NCBI RefSeq assembly: GCF_003573695.1
Contig: NC_039361.1
Location: 37,936,393-38,000,392 of the forward strand
From: Papaver somniferum
Taxonomy: Eukaryota; Streptophyta; Magnoliopsida; Ranunculales; Papaveraceae
DNA: 64,000 nucleotides
Reading direction: 5' to 3'
This document shows, in pieces, positions 33,469 through 43,691 of the stretch. Position numbers and translations under genes: made by a program. The notes under the pieces were generated by a model. It was not told where the DNA came from, did no database searches, and saw only the letters and a list, made by a program, of their open reading frames with translations. How positions within the stretch are numbered: the first letter of the stretch is position 1; every line of letters begins with the position of its first letter.

Positions 33469-34673
33469 TCTATATTATAAAAAGAAGTGGTGTGTGTAGC
33501 CTTACAAATCCGACCATCGATTTCGTCATCCCACGATGGAGATTGATCGGTTATATGTCCTATATAGACGTCTGTCCGATCCCTTGGATTCCTAATAAAA
33601 ATATGATTCTAAAGATTATTTAACGGCGTCGGATCCTTGGATTTCTTAATTTGACTGCAGCGTCGGATTTCCTAATTTGACTAAGTTTCCGTTAATATAG
33701 GCTAACACTAAGTAGATGTATTTATAGAACAGAAGAGCGTCATTCTTTAACGGTTTCACCAACAGATGGTCTTCTATCTATAGTTCTTCCCCTCCATTAA
33801 CGACTTCTAATTCTTAACTTCGTCTCTCTATATCATAATAATACTGAGTTATTAATACTAAGTTATTATTATGGATGATTTAAAGGATGGATACGGTGAA
33901 ATAGAAGAAAACAGAGTTGATGATTTAAAAAAAAATTGGTCTAAAGAGGAAAAGAGAAGAAAGAAAACCTAATAGAGGAAGAGGAGTGAATTGGGTAAGA
34001 GGTTTTATGTTTAATGCAACCAAATATCTCCTTACTAATACATCTTCACGGAAAACATATGGCTAAGGGTCTGTTTGGCTTATGTTTGGTTGATGACCCT
34101 CCATGAAGATTATTCGTATACACCAGATATACTCTGGTCCGTCGAACGTTCAATCATCCAATAAGCATAATGATTTGTACCATAACTTTCTCAAGAAAAT
34201 TTAAGTTAGTCTCAACTAATCTAAAAGCTATTTTTAAAAAACAAGTAAAATAAAAAACACGGTAAAGATTTATGTGCGAGATTTAAGTGTCACAACCCCG
34301 ACCAACAAAACATTAGGGAATGTTTAAGGGCCACGGTCAGGGCTGTAAGCCCCGGCTAATTTGACCTGACCAACAAAATACTATAGTATTCTCAAGGGAC
34401 CACGGACCCGACTAATTTGACCCGATCAACAAAATACTATGGTATCCTCAAGGGACCACTGCCGGGGTTGTAAGCCCCAGCTAATTTGACACAACCACAA
34501 ATACTAGGGACGCAAGTCCGAACTAACTTATAAGCTCGATGTTTGACCGTTATAATCTAATTAGTTTTGCGAATGACTAAAAAATATTTTGATAGAATAC
34601 GGACCAGCCGATCAAACAACAAAACGAAAACGAAAAAGGTTGAGCCCCGGCCGTAGACCGGGGTGATACCTAG
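33469..34673 (+). mobile_element. Non-autonomous Helitron (1.2 kb)
   Basis: The 5' end reads A|TCTATATTATAAAAAGAAG, matching the TCTATAT-type start of plant Helitrons. The 3' end reads CTAG|T, preceded by a GC-rich hairpin CCCCGG-loop-CCGGGG (34645-34663) six bases upstream. Insertion between host A and T, no target duplication, and the 3' hairpin are the defining Helitron features. No Rep/helicase is encoded. The interior (34300-34500) has three diverged repeats of AATTTGAC..GACCAACAAAATACTA and CAAGGGACCAC. Confidence 0.75.
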
Positions 34674-35250
34674 TAAAATACTATATAAAGAGACGAGTGG
34701 AAGACGAAAATCCACAAAACTAATAACAAAAACGTGACTGGAAAAAGAAATTTATGATTATGGAAAAAAAAAAAAAAAAAAGATAAATGATGAATGGAGA
34801 AAGTTTTTCCACAAAACTAATAGTTAATATTTCTATCATGGGCTAAAATTATATCAATTTCGGGTGGGCTAAATACAAAAAAATAGGGACAGGCTGGAGC
34901 TCGGGTTATTGGCCCCTTGCGAGGCCCGTCCCTGCTGACAGACAAGCAGATTGTGGATTGATATCACCGATAGAACAAACTAAGATAATGAAAGTGTGTC
35001 ATTCGAACAACTAAACAAAAAAATACTCGTGCACAGAGTAAAGCGCTTATAGGCCGCTTACAAAGATGTTGGAACTAGATAAAAGGGACTTGTAGTCCTC
35101 ATGAACATTTGCAACCCCATACTACATGAAACATCTTTTCACAGGACTATCCCTGAGAAGATATGCGTACACCAAAGAGGTGCTCAAAATTAAATGAAGC
35201 CAATTGCATAAATTGAGGTTGCATTCATCCAGTTACCCTTCTTGAACTTC
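34674..35250. other. Unassigned DNA 3' of the F-box gene
   Basis: It contains an A-run (34763-34781) and the right inverted repeat ending at 34934. No coding signal. Confidence 0.35.
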
Positions 35251-35253
35251 TTC

Positions 35254-36363
35254 CTAGTTTATCTGGAATTTTTTTGCCGTATAAGTACCTGAATTTAGCG
35301 AAACTAAGCTTTCCACGTAAGTCTCCAAATAACAGTCGTCGGTACCATCGATAGCCAGATATCTAACTCTGTCGTTCTTTTGATCGTATAAACCAAAACG
35401 AGACCCAACCATTATAAGAATAGTATCACCATACCGATGTAACTTTAACATCCGTCGATATGGATATGTAGTAATTATTTCTTTGGTGGTGGTGAATTTC
35501 TTAGTCCAAGACTCCATCACTCCGTAATTTTGCATGACCCATGCATCAACTCGACGAGTATAGACACCACAAATTAATGAACAAAGGAATCTCCCAACAC
35601 TCTGAGATTAAAAGTGCTATCAGTATGGCGTATGATAAATTCTTTTGGGAAAGGAAATTTCATGAACTTCTCACTGCTAATATCAAAAGCAACTATGGCT
35701 TTGGAGAATTCGCCGAGGCTCTTAGTAGTTTGTGTAAAATGAAGAGCACCATTTAGAAGCAAACCTACTCGTTCCCCAAGATTCACACAGGGGAAGGTGT
35801 TAGACAACTTTTCTCCATGAACCTGTTTTTAACGTGAATGCATGAAAATAAATCGAATCTATGCATACCAACTTGTAATCATTATTTTTGCTACCATAAC
35901 CAAACCCATAGGAAAGCAACAAATAGTAATCTGGTAGTATAATTACCTTATATTCTCTAGTTGATGGGTTCCAAAGAATTAGTGGATTACTGCCGATGGT
36001 ACCTAAACAAAGCAAGCCATTACAAGATCCCAAAACTGTACTGAAAGTAACTCCTTTTAATTCTTTCACTGGATCATCAATTGGAATCACTCCGTCGCAC
36101 TTGCAGGTCGCGGACCACGATGATGATGCTGACGCTGATAATATTGCATCAAAATCTAAGGAATAAAAGCAACTATGGCTTCGGGAATCTGATCTGATCA
36201 TGAGTTTAGGGTCTTTGTTGGCAACAATAAGATGATCCTCGACAAATTCAGGACTACAAATTAACTTATACCAATTCTTGCATACGGACTTGAAACATAA
36301 GATGGATTTCACTGGTATCCTTAATAAAAATTCTTTTTCTATCTCTTGAGGAATGCTTGGCAT
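35254..36363 (-). pseudogene. F-box protein with F-box-associated domain, frameshifted
   Basis: It starts at ATG 36363. An N-terminal F-box (residues ~3-40: IPQEIEKEFLLRIPVKSILC, FKSVCKNWYKLI) is followed by an F-box-associated domain of the CPR1/CPR30-like type (LGSCNGLLCL, LILWNPSTREYKVI, YGFGYGSKNNDYKLV, TLKTGSWRKV). A one-base shift near 35812 is needed to continue into SNTFPCVNLGERVGLLLNGALHF and a second near 35575 to reach VDAWVMQNYGVMESWTKKF. F-box proteins recruit targets to SCF ubiquitin ligases. Two shifts suggest a young pseudogene, unless they are sequencing errors. Length (~370 residues if read through) is normal for the family. Confidence 0.75.
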
Positions 36364-37809
36364 TATTGTTTCTTCTCATGGGAATTAGGGTTTTTCAAGA
36401 TTCATGTGCAGGTGTAATTTACTTCGACTTTTATCCCGTGGTTAAATATCGGGATCACTTTTAGGTGGAAGAGTTTTACTTTGAGCCGGCTCCACTCCAA
36501 CCCGTCAAACAGTACATTTAACCTTTCAATCGTTCAAGGTAGATCGTTATGGTTTGCTAATGAGCGGGCAAAGGGCTCTCTACCATAGATGTAATTCTAT
36601 TGGATGCGAGAAAATATATGCGAGTGGGAGAGACATTCCATCTATTTGAACCTCTGTGTGGACATAACATTTGAAAAGGCTTCTACATATTAGCACAAAA
36701 CATTTCTCTGCCCCTAAAATTTGTTCTTGTACTCGAGAGCAAAATCAAGAGTATGGCTTTTCGAACTCGTCCACAATACCAGCACATAACAATACTTTCC
36801 CCCTGCCAAAATATGCTCGTCCTAAAAAAAATCTGGAAAACGATCTTAGTTGTTAAGATTTTCTGCAGGACACTTGAAGCATCGGGAAACCAATTTTCGT
36901 TCCCTAGTACAGACACAACATTAGTATTAGTAAATACAAAAGATAATTTTAGAGATTTTGATGCAGTACAAATAATTACCAGCATTGGCACTTAATGACA
37001 CTTCACTTAAAGACTACTACTAGTGATGAGATGAAAAGATAAAAGACCCCTTGGCAAAAAAAAACAAACGCTGCCAATGGGCGCACAACTTAGAGTTGGG
37101 GTGCTACAAGAGGAATCCCAAGAGTGGCGGCCACTTGGTCAGTTGGGGGAACATGAATTGACAAGGTTTGTTACCTCTGTACTCGTGATGATATTGAGAG
37201 GGTTAATTAACTTATTTGATTAATGTTCCCTTTGTTAATTGCGCTTTCTCTCAAGCGGTGTTCCTATAATCCTATTTGCATCTCCATTGCCCATTCATCT
37301 AAGTTCAGCTTTGCTTCATGTCTCTTTCTGTGTATTTGGAAGGCTAGCTGGGAAATTATGTTTGTTTGTGAGCTGGTTGTTCCAGATAGACTATAACTTC
37401 TGTGATTGTAAGGTAAATGATTAAATAGAAGCTAGAGAGGGCGCTCTACCAAGTTCCAAGGTTCAGAAGAATTCATGAACAGTACCAAACCTGTTTAGAA
37501 GGTCTTACTAAGTTTTCCCTATTCTCCATAATACCAAATCTCTTTAATCGAATCAAAATACCATAATGCACAGAAACTTAAACTGTTGCATATTCAGCAG
37601 GTAATATTTATACTTGTAGATAGTTACAGTCTTACAGATATAACATGTAAAATGAGTAGTGACCTTTTAAAGCTGGAGAATGTAAAAATGGTAAAAGTGG
37701 AGTCCTATAACATTATAATAGAACTAAGAAACCACAGTATTTAGAAGTTAGAACCTAATACTTACTGAAAGTAACTGTGGATGAGGAATTTTCAGGATGT
37801 TTTCAGAAC
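36364..37809. other. Intergenic region between F-box and coiled-coil genes
   Basis: Open frames exist on both strands around 36670-36995 but match nothing I recognise. No transposon end was identified. The right part (about 37500-37809) is probably downstream sequence of the coiled-coil gene. Confidence 0.35.
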
Positions 37810-40019
37810 TCATAAACATTCATCAGCCGGGAGATCATCATCTGAGGCACCATCCAGGAATGAGCCGAGAGATTTGCGTAAAATGCTGAAAGATTTGTCG
37901 TCCTGCTTTTCAAAAATATATGAAAGATTTAATTCTGCTATGATCTCTACATAGATTTGTATTAGAATTTGCTTCTATGGTAAGCTCAGTTACCTTCTTT
38001 TTCTTCTTTAGAGATTCTTCAGCTGCTGTAATTTTATCAGCACAGGTTTTCTCCATTTCAGATAACATACTCTTTTCTTTCTTCCCTGCAACATAGATAA
38101 ATAGCAAATTTCCTAAATCAACATGTAGAATAAAGCTAAGACAGAACAAAGAGTTAAAGTTGTTGAGAAAGATTATGTCACTCACTCTGTTGTTCATAAC
38201 GAAGGTACAGCTTTTCCTTTTCATTGTCAAATTTGGAGAATATATCTGTAAAAAGACAATCATAATTCAACTTCTTGTCTCCAACTCAGAGAGTGGAATA
38301 AATGGTTTCAGGTTATTGTTCTCAATTAGTGAGCATATCATTCTGTAGGTACAAGTATACGCAATCAGTGCTCCCATTTCGAGCCACTTTATGCAAGGCA
38401 CTAGTCGGGTTGTAGCATATTCACAAACACTGCAGCAGTGGATTTCTTCAATTAGTAATGCAATTATACCTAGGTCACATTGATTCTGGCTTTCTATCAC
38501 TTGTATTCTGGCTTTCTATCACTTCTATCAAAGAGGTAATTATAGCAACCAAAATGCTTAAATTAGCTAAGCAAAGAAACATGCCAGTAAACTGGTAGAC
38601 AACAACAGAAAATCTGGTCTACAGTTAAGCTGATGAGATGAGTAAGTGTTTAAATTCATCACAAGCCAATCAAATAGTCGGTAGTCATAAAAGTGTGAGA
38701 CTTATTTTAGCAACTTTGCTTTTCCTGTTAATTTGACCCTTCCAAGAATACCAACTACAGCTATATCGAGAATATCAGTCATCTTGTTCTGAGAACAAAC
38801 CTAGTCACCTAAAGAGATTTATTGAAATGGATAACTACATTGGTCAGATGCAATGAGTACACTCCGCTAGTTGAAGATTCAGTGTGATTTCCAAATTGAG
38901 TGGCATAGTTATTAATGAATCTCATTTTCCGAACCAGTTAGGCTAACATTTTGAGATGAACAACAATGATTTCCTGGTCAGATAATTTTTTCCCAACGAA
39001 ATATTTGCTACTGTAATGTTAATTTACATTACCAAAGTTCAAACAACAATCTACCAGCAAATGAAATCTCCTATTCTTAAAGACAGTTACCTTCAAACGC
39101 CTGCAAATGTGCTGCTTTCTCCTTAGAAAATTTCTCATAAACTGACTGGAACTTGGCAAACTCATCCCTGAGAGAGTTCTCACACTGCAATTCAAGCAAA
39201 CCATATAAATATAATCCACCAGAACCAGCATACTCAAGATCTCTACTCATAATTTAACTGTCTATAAACCCAAAATATTAACAACCTCTTTAGAGCTCTT
39301 TGAAAGTGCCTTCACAAAAGTCTGCCTGTAATTAAAAACATCATAAGACAACTTACGAGAGAGTGACGAAACCAAATACACAATCAGATCTAAAGAGCAT
39401 GAAATTGTTCAAGCTCTCACCGTTCTTTCTCGAGTTTTGATTTTGCATCATTTAGTATTGTCTTGACTTCTGACGACACACTGATTCAGAAAATAAGTTC
39501 AAACCATGAAAATCACACCACAATTTCTTCAATAGAAATCAGATATAAACAAAATCAAATCCGAATTGCGACTTAACATTAGAAACTTAAGAGGAAATTA
39601 CAAAACATCAAATCCCTAAATTCTTCATATAAAATCAAATCCGAAATCGGTTTTTTCCTTTGTCGCAATTTTCAGATCTGAAAATTAAAACAAAAAGAGA
39701 TGTTACCTAGCGATCGTTTCTTCACTCTTCTTCTTATCATCTTTATGAGCTTTTTCTCTAATATTTTGCAGTGCTGCAATGATTCCTTGAATATCACTGA
39801 AAAAAATCAAAAAAATAAAATTCAGAAAACACAGTATTATTCAATAGATCTTCGATAAACAGATCCGAGAATTGAAATTACTGAAAGAGATAAACAATAC
39901 TACCTAGAAAGATTAAGATCTAGATCATCCTCTTCTCTCTTTCTTTTCTCTGTACTTAAAGCTTCAGTTGTTGTCTTTCCCCTTCGTTTTCCACTACTTC
40001 CTTTAATAACTTCTGCCAT
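37810..40019 (-). CDS. Coiled-coil protein, probable ASY4-like meiotic axis protein
   Basis: Eight exons with GT..AG borders on the minus strand: 40019-39904, 39796-39707, 39480-39421, 39325-39286, 39184-39091, 38245-38186, 38085-37994 and 37902-37810, giving 214 residues. They begin MAEVIKGSSGKRRGKT (a basic, nuclear-type N-terminus), continue with an almost unbroken coiled coil from about residue 40 to 190 (IQGIIAALQNIREKAHKDDK; SVYEKFSKEKAAHLQAFED), a lysine run, and end FSILRKSLGSFLDGASDDD. Size, exon-rich layout and the LRKSLGSFL tail fit ASYNAPTIC4, a small partner of ASY3 on the meiotic chromosome axis. That assignment is from memory of the family; the gene structure itself is well supported. 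Confidence 0.75.
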
Positions 40020-40140
40020 TGAAATTTTTCGAAATCGACCTCTTCACTGAAACCCTAGCTTTTTACTCTCCCTCTCTCTCTCTCTCGGAGCAGAAGGAAA
40101 AGAAAATTTTTGGTTTTCAAATGAGATTTGAATTTTGAAA
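40020..40140 (-). promoter_or_regulatory. 5' leader of the coiled-coil gene with (CT)n
   Basis: A (CT)n tract at about 40070-40086 (GA on the sense strand) lies 50 bp before the start codon, the usual place for a GA-rich plant 5' UTR or GAGA-type promoter element. No TATA box was assigned. Confidence 0.35.
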
Positions 40141-40754
40141 TGAAATTTTCAACCTTTCAAGGGTTCGCGCTATTTTGGCCAGAAAAGGGAGTGATATACT
40201 GTAACTTTGGTGTACGGTCTGTCTCATATTTATGACACCTGTTGTACTAGAGTTCTCCTTAGTCGGTTCAATTGCGGAACCAATTTGGATAGGAAGCGTT
40301 TTATCGGGTTTGTCACATCGGCTCCAGTAGATCGGAAGCCCAAGAAATCTTTTTTGCTGCAAAATGTTACATGCTGCCGCAGCATTGCCAGCTCCACTGC
40401 ACTGTTTGCAAGGATACCCATTTTTGGTACAGTAGTAAACTAGTACTAGTTTCAGAGCTTTATTTGCTATTGTTTTCTTCTTCTTTTATTTCTGAAGACA
40501 CCTCCATCACCATCAAAGGAGGCATAGGTGGTAAAATTATTACAGATCAGATATCCAATACAGAGACCTCTAAACAAAAATGGGGAATGGAGCCACCATA
40601 TTTTGATATCAATGTGTCCACAAGCAAGCATGATCTATAGGTAGTATTTGCCGCTGGGAGATCAGCAAATAAACTTGTGCCTAGGCTAGTTGAAGTAGTC
40701 AAGAGTTCTCCGATTCACATCTGGCTCTCCTCTCCTTGGAGCTGACTCACTGAA
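40141..40754. other. Intergenic, no gene recognised
   Basis: Short frames on both strands near 40207-40640 show no domain. Probably promoter of the coiled-coil gene and flank of the PP2A pseudogene. Confidence 0.35.
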
Positions 40755-41490
40755 TGAATGTGTGCCCTCTGGCCTCTGCAGTCATCAACTTCCAAGATAG
40801 ATTCCATGTTTCCACAACGGCAGCAATAGTTAGGTGCACTAAATATGGTAACCACTTTTTGTTCATGTCCCCAGTTGAATCGTCCATGAAAGTTGATGCA
40901 CTCTTATATCAGCTTTAAATTGTTGTTATGGTTAAATTGCTCAGATATGTCTTGGCCGAAAGTACATCCAGCTCCACGGAGTGAAATACTCCATCCACTT
41001 CAGTCATCAGGGTCAGACCATAGGAGGTCACAGATACGCCCTTCAGGTGGGGGACTTCTTGAACGCGGTCAAAATTCCGTATGTTTCAAGGGTCTGTATC
41101 AACAGAGACAGTCCACCATGCAAACAGAATATTTCCAACTCAACCGAAGCTGTCAATGGAAAATAGTTGAAGAGATCCATGAAGGTTTTCCATACATCAG
41201 CACTGCCATACTTCCATAGGCATTTGTCATAAAACCCATAAACCTGTGTTATCTGACGACTTACATGGTTTCCTCGAAGAATGGTAATTCGCTGAGGTAA
41301 CACAATTTCAGAGGCACCAGCAGAGTCACAGTTTCAGCAGAATAATACCTTCGATCCACATAATCTCCCATAACAAGTACTAGTGTCTGCACTTTCCTCC
41401 AATCCGGAGAAGTTCTGCAAGATCATGAAACTGCCCACGAAGTGACAGGGAGTTTTACTTGCTGTACATAGCTCTCTTGCACGAGAACTT
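40755..41490 (-). pseudogene. PP2A catalytic subunit pseudogene (intronless)
   Basis: Read on the minus strand across several frames, the order is that of the Ser/Thr phosphatase PP2A catalytic subunit: [112 protein letters not shown] and [20 protein letters not shown]. The GDIHG metal-binding block is deleted just before GQFHD, GNHESR has become GNHVSR, and stops and frameshifts are frequent. No introns interrupt it although plant PP2A genes have them, which suggests a processed copy. The N-terminus and the DYFL end are missing. Confidence 0.85.
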
Positions 41491-41711
41491 TCCAGTCATT
41501 CTATATTTTTTCCACCATTATTAACACCTCCATGGAGCTGGACTTTTAATGCATCAGAAACCTGAGAGATTTCATCATTTCTGTATTTTTATCAACAGTA
41601 CCAGTTTAACGGCCTCCCAGTTTCATCTTCGTCGCAGTACTCATGCAGATCACTGTTGTCTGCAAACAACCTACTTAAGCAAATATACAACATCACTAAG
41701 ATAAACTAGTT
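41491..41711. other. 3' flank of the PPR gene
   Basis: AT-rich, presumably 3' UTR of the PPR gene running into the pseudogene. No coding signal. Confidence 0.35.
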
Positions 41712-43532
41712 TCACCAGTAATCCAAGCAAGAACAAGTCCCGTCTTTAAAATGGTGAAACCGATTTCTGTCTCTAACAATTATCTCCCTCCCATATATTT
41801 TCGATATAAGCTTAGTACTTTCATGACAATCGCTACAAACCCGAAGATTCTTTATAATTCTAATCGGCACACTTGAATTACTAGGTGCCTGTATAAGTGC
41901 AAAAGCAATCGTAAGCCTTTCACTATGATAACTAAGAGCATCTTCTTTCTCCTCTTCTTCAATGTCAAACAGGACTTCATTTATAATTGATTTATGCCCA
42001 TATTCATTTAATCTCTTACTAATCTCTTCAAGCTTCACATAAATTTCTTTTGAATTTGGGTGTGTCTTATCTCCCATCAAAAACTCATGTAAGACTCCAT
42101 CAATCTCAATCAAACTAGAACCAGGCAATTTACTTACACCCAAATTTTTCATCGCCTTTCTCACCTCCTTTACACTATCCCATCTATTTGTCTTTGCATA
42201 CATATTTGATAAGAGTACATAATTCCCACTAGTTCTTGGTTCTAATTCTATCAAGTTCCTCAGTGCCAGTTCCCCTAACCCCAAATTTTCATGAACCCTT
42301 GATGCTCCTAGTAAAGACCTCCACAGAACTGCATTAGGCTTCATTGGCATGGTCGAAATCGTTCTGTGAGCCTCGTCAAGACGCCCACCACGAGCCAAGA
42401 GGTCCACTAGGCACGCATAATGCTCAAGCTTTGGTTCAATCCCATAAACATCTTTCATGGAGTTAAAACAACTATAACCATCCTCAACCAATCCAACATG
42501 TGCACAAGCACACAGAGCAACTACAAATGTTACATCATCCGGTTGTACCTTGTCAACTTTCATTTTATTGAACAGGCTAAGTGCTTGGTGACCATATCCA
42601 TGCACAGCGAAACCCCGGATCATCACATTGTAACACAATACGTCCTTTTCAGGAATTTGATCGAACAGTTGCTTCGCATAATCAAGACACCCACATTTCG
42701 CATACATATCAATCAATGAGGTAATAACAAAACGATTTAACTTAAGATTGTTCCTCAATATGTAAGAATAAGCCCATGAACCTTGAGTAAAAGCTCCCAA
42801 CTTAGCACAAGCAGTAATTACAGCAACCAATGTGACTTCATTAGGCCTACACTGTACTAACAACATTTCATTGAACAAACACAAAACTTCAATTGCCAAA
42901 CCAGTCGTATCCTGTTCATCAACAGAAGTTGTAGTAGTTGATGTAGTTGTTGGATTAGCATAAGCAGCTAAGATAGAATTCCAAGTAGCTAAATCTGGTT
43001 TCTTAATTTGATTAAACAAAAATCTAGACAAACCCAAATTACCAAATTTAGAGTAAAAGTTAACTAAAGAAGCTTGAACAAAATGATCAACTGTACTGGG
43101 ATCAAGAAATTTCAAGACATGAGTATGAAGAGCTCTACCATGATGAAGCCATGATGGATGAGAACCACAAGCTTTAAACAGAGACGGGTAAGTGAAATTA
43201 TTTGGCTTAAGAGTTTTATGAGTGAGAATTTGAGAGTATAGAGAGAAAGCAATTTGGGGATTGTTATTGGAAGCAAATGAAGATATAAGAGTATTGAATA
43301 AGAAGATTGATGGGTTAGATATTTGGCTGAAGATTGTGAGAGAGTAAGTTAATGAAAGAGTTGATGAATAGAGAAGGATTTTACTGAGAGGGAATGTATG
43401 AAGTATTAGACCTGTTGTGATCATTTGAGCATGAATTTTTTTCAGCGTGGTTAGAGTTTTGCATTTTCCTAATAATGTTAGAGTTGGATGATTGAAGAGA
43501 TGCTCAGGTTTCATGGATGACCACCGGAGCAT
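41712..43532 (-). CDS. DYW-type pentatricopeptide repeat protein (At5g43790-like)
   Basis: An intact, intronless 606-residue frame. The N-terminus LLGKCKTLTTLKKIHAQMIT, SNPSIFLFNTLISS and FTYPSLFKACG is followed by a PLS-type array of PPR motifs (for example FVITSLIDMYAKCGCLDYAK, DDVTFVVALCACAHVGLVED), then E/E+ motifs (GNYVLLSNMYAKTNRWDSVK; LPGSSLIEIDG) and a C-terminal DYW deaminase domain with YHSER (HxE zinc site), CSDCH and the final CSCLDYW. DYW PPR proteins edit C to U in organelle transcripts, usually in mitochondria or plastids. The sequence resembles Arabidopsis At5g43790. The editing target cannot be inferred. Intact and presumably functional. Confidence 0.92.
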   Translation of the reverse strand: MLRWSSMKPEHLFNHPTLTLLGKCKTLTTLKKIHAQMITTGLILHTFPLSKILLYSSTLSLTYSLTIFSQISNPSIFLFNTLISSFASNNNPQIAFSLYSQILTHKTLKPNNFTYPSLFKACGSHPSWLHHGRALHTHVLKFLDPSTVDHFVQASLVNFYSKFGNLGLSRFLFNQIKKPDLATWNSILAAYANPTTTSTTTTSVDEQDTTGLAIEVLCLFNEMLLVQCRPNEVTLVAVITACAKLGAFTQGSWAYSYILRNNLKLNRFVITSLIDMYAKCGCLDYAKQLFDQIPEKDVLCYNVMIRGFAVHGYGHQALSLFNKMKVDKVQPDDVTFVVALCACAHVGLVEDGYSCFNSMKDVYGIEPKLEHYACLVDLLARGGRLDEAHRTISTMPMKPNAVLWRSLLGASRVHENLGLGELALRNLIELEPRTSGNYVLLSNMYAKTNRWDSVKEVRKAMKNLGVSKLPGSSLIEIDGVLHEFLMGDKTHPNSKEIYVKLEEISKRLNEYGHKSIINEVLFDIEEEEKEDALSYHSERLTIAFALIQAPSNSSVPIRIIKNLRVCSDCHESTKLISKIYGREIIVRDRNRFHHFKDGTCSCLDYW

Positions 43533-43591
43533 GGGAAGAGGACAGAGACAGTATACGAGTAATGAGAAATGGAGATTCTATTCAGATTTAA

Positions 43592-43610
43592 CAGCTGCAT
43601 CCGCATCTAT
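43592..43610 (+). repeat. 19-bp direct repeat, copy 1
   Basis: CAGCTGCATCCGCATCTAT, repeated exactly at 43673-43691 at the edge of a LINE fragment. It may be a target duplication of a small insertion or a local duplication. Confidence 0.7.
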
Positions 43611-43672
43611 TCTCCCCTTGAGGGGTTAGGTAATCCAAATCCAACTGTTAAAAATCAGTCGGACCAGTGATT

Positions 43673-43691
43673 CAGCTGCATCCGCATCTAT
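43673..43691 (+). repeat. 19-bp direct repeat, copy 2
   Basis: Identical to 43592-43610; the 62 bp between contain the small palindrome CCCCTTGAGGGG. Confidence 0.7.

Larger units (their letters stand above)
31180..34934. mobile_element. Inverted-repeat-bounded element holding LINE and Helitron insertions
   Basis: The left end, CAGGGATGGGCCTAGAAAGG, mirrors the right end (reverse complement CAGGGACGGGCCTCGCAAGG). Both continue for about 100 bp with TTAGCCCA motifs. No matching flanking duplication is visible (ACTTGTAA versus CTGACAGA) and there is no transposase. It could be one transposon swollen by insertions or two copies of a short MITE family in inverted orientation. Confidence 0.4.

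Noticed and set aside
40207..40640. Small genes in the 40.2-40.6 kb interval
   Set aside because: Overlapping frames on both strands, none with a recognisable motif or conserved start.
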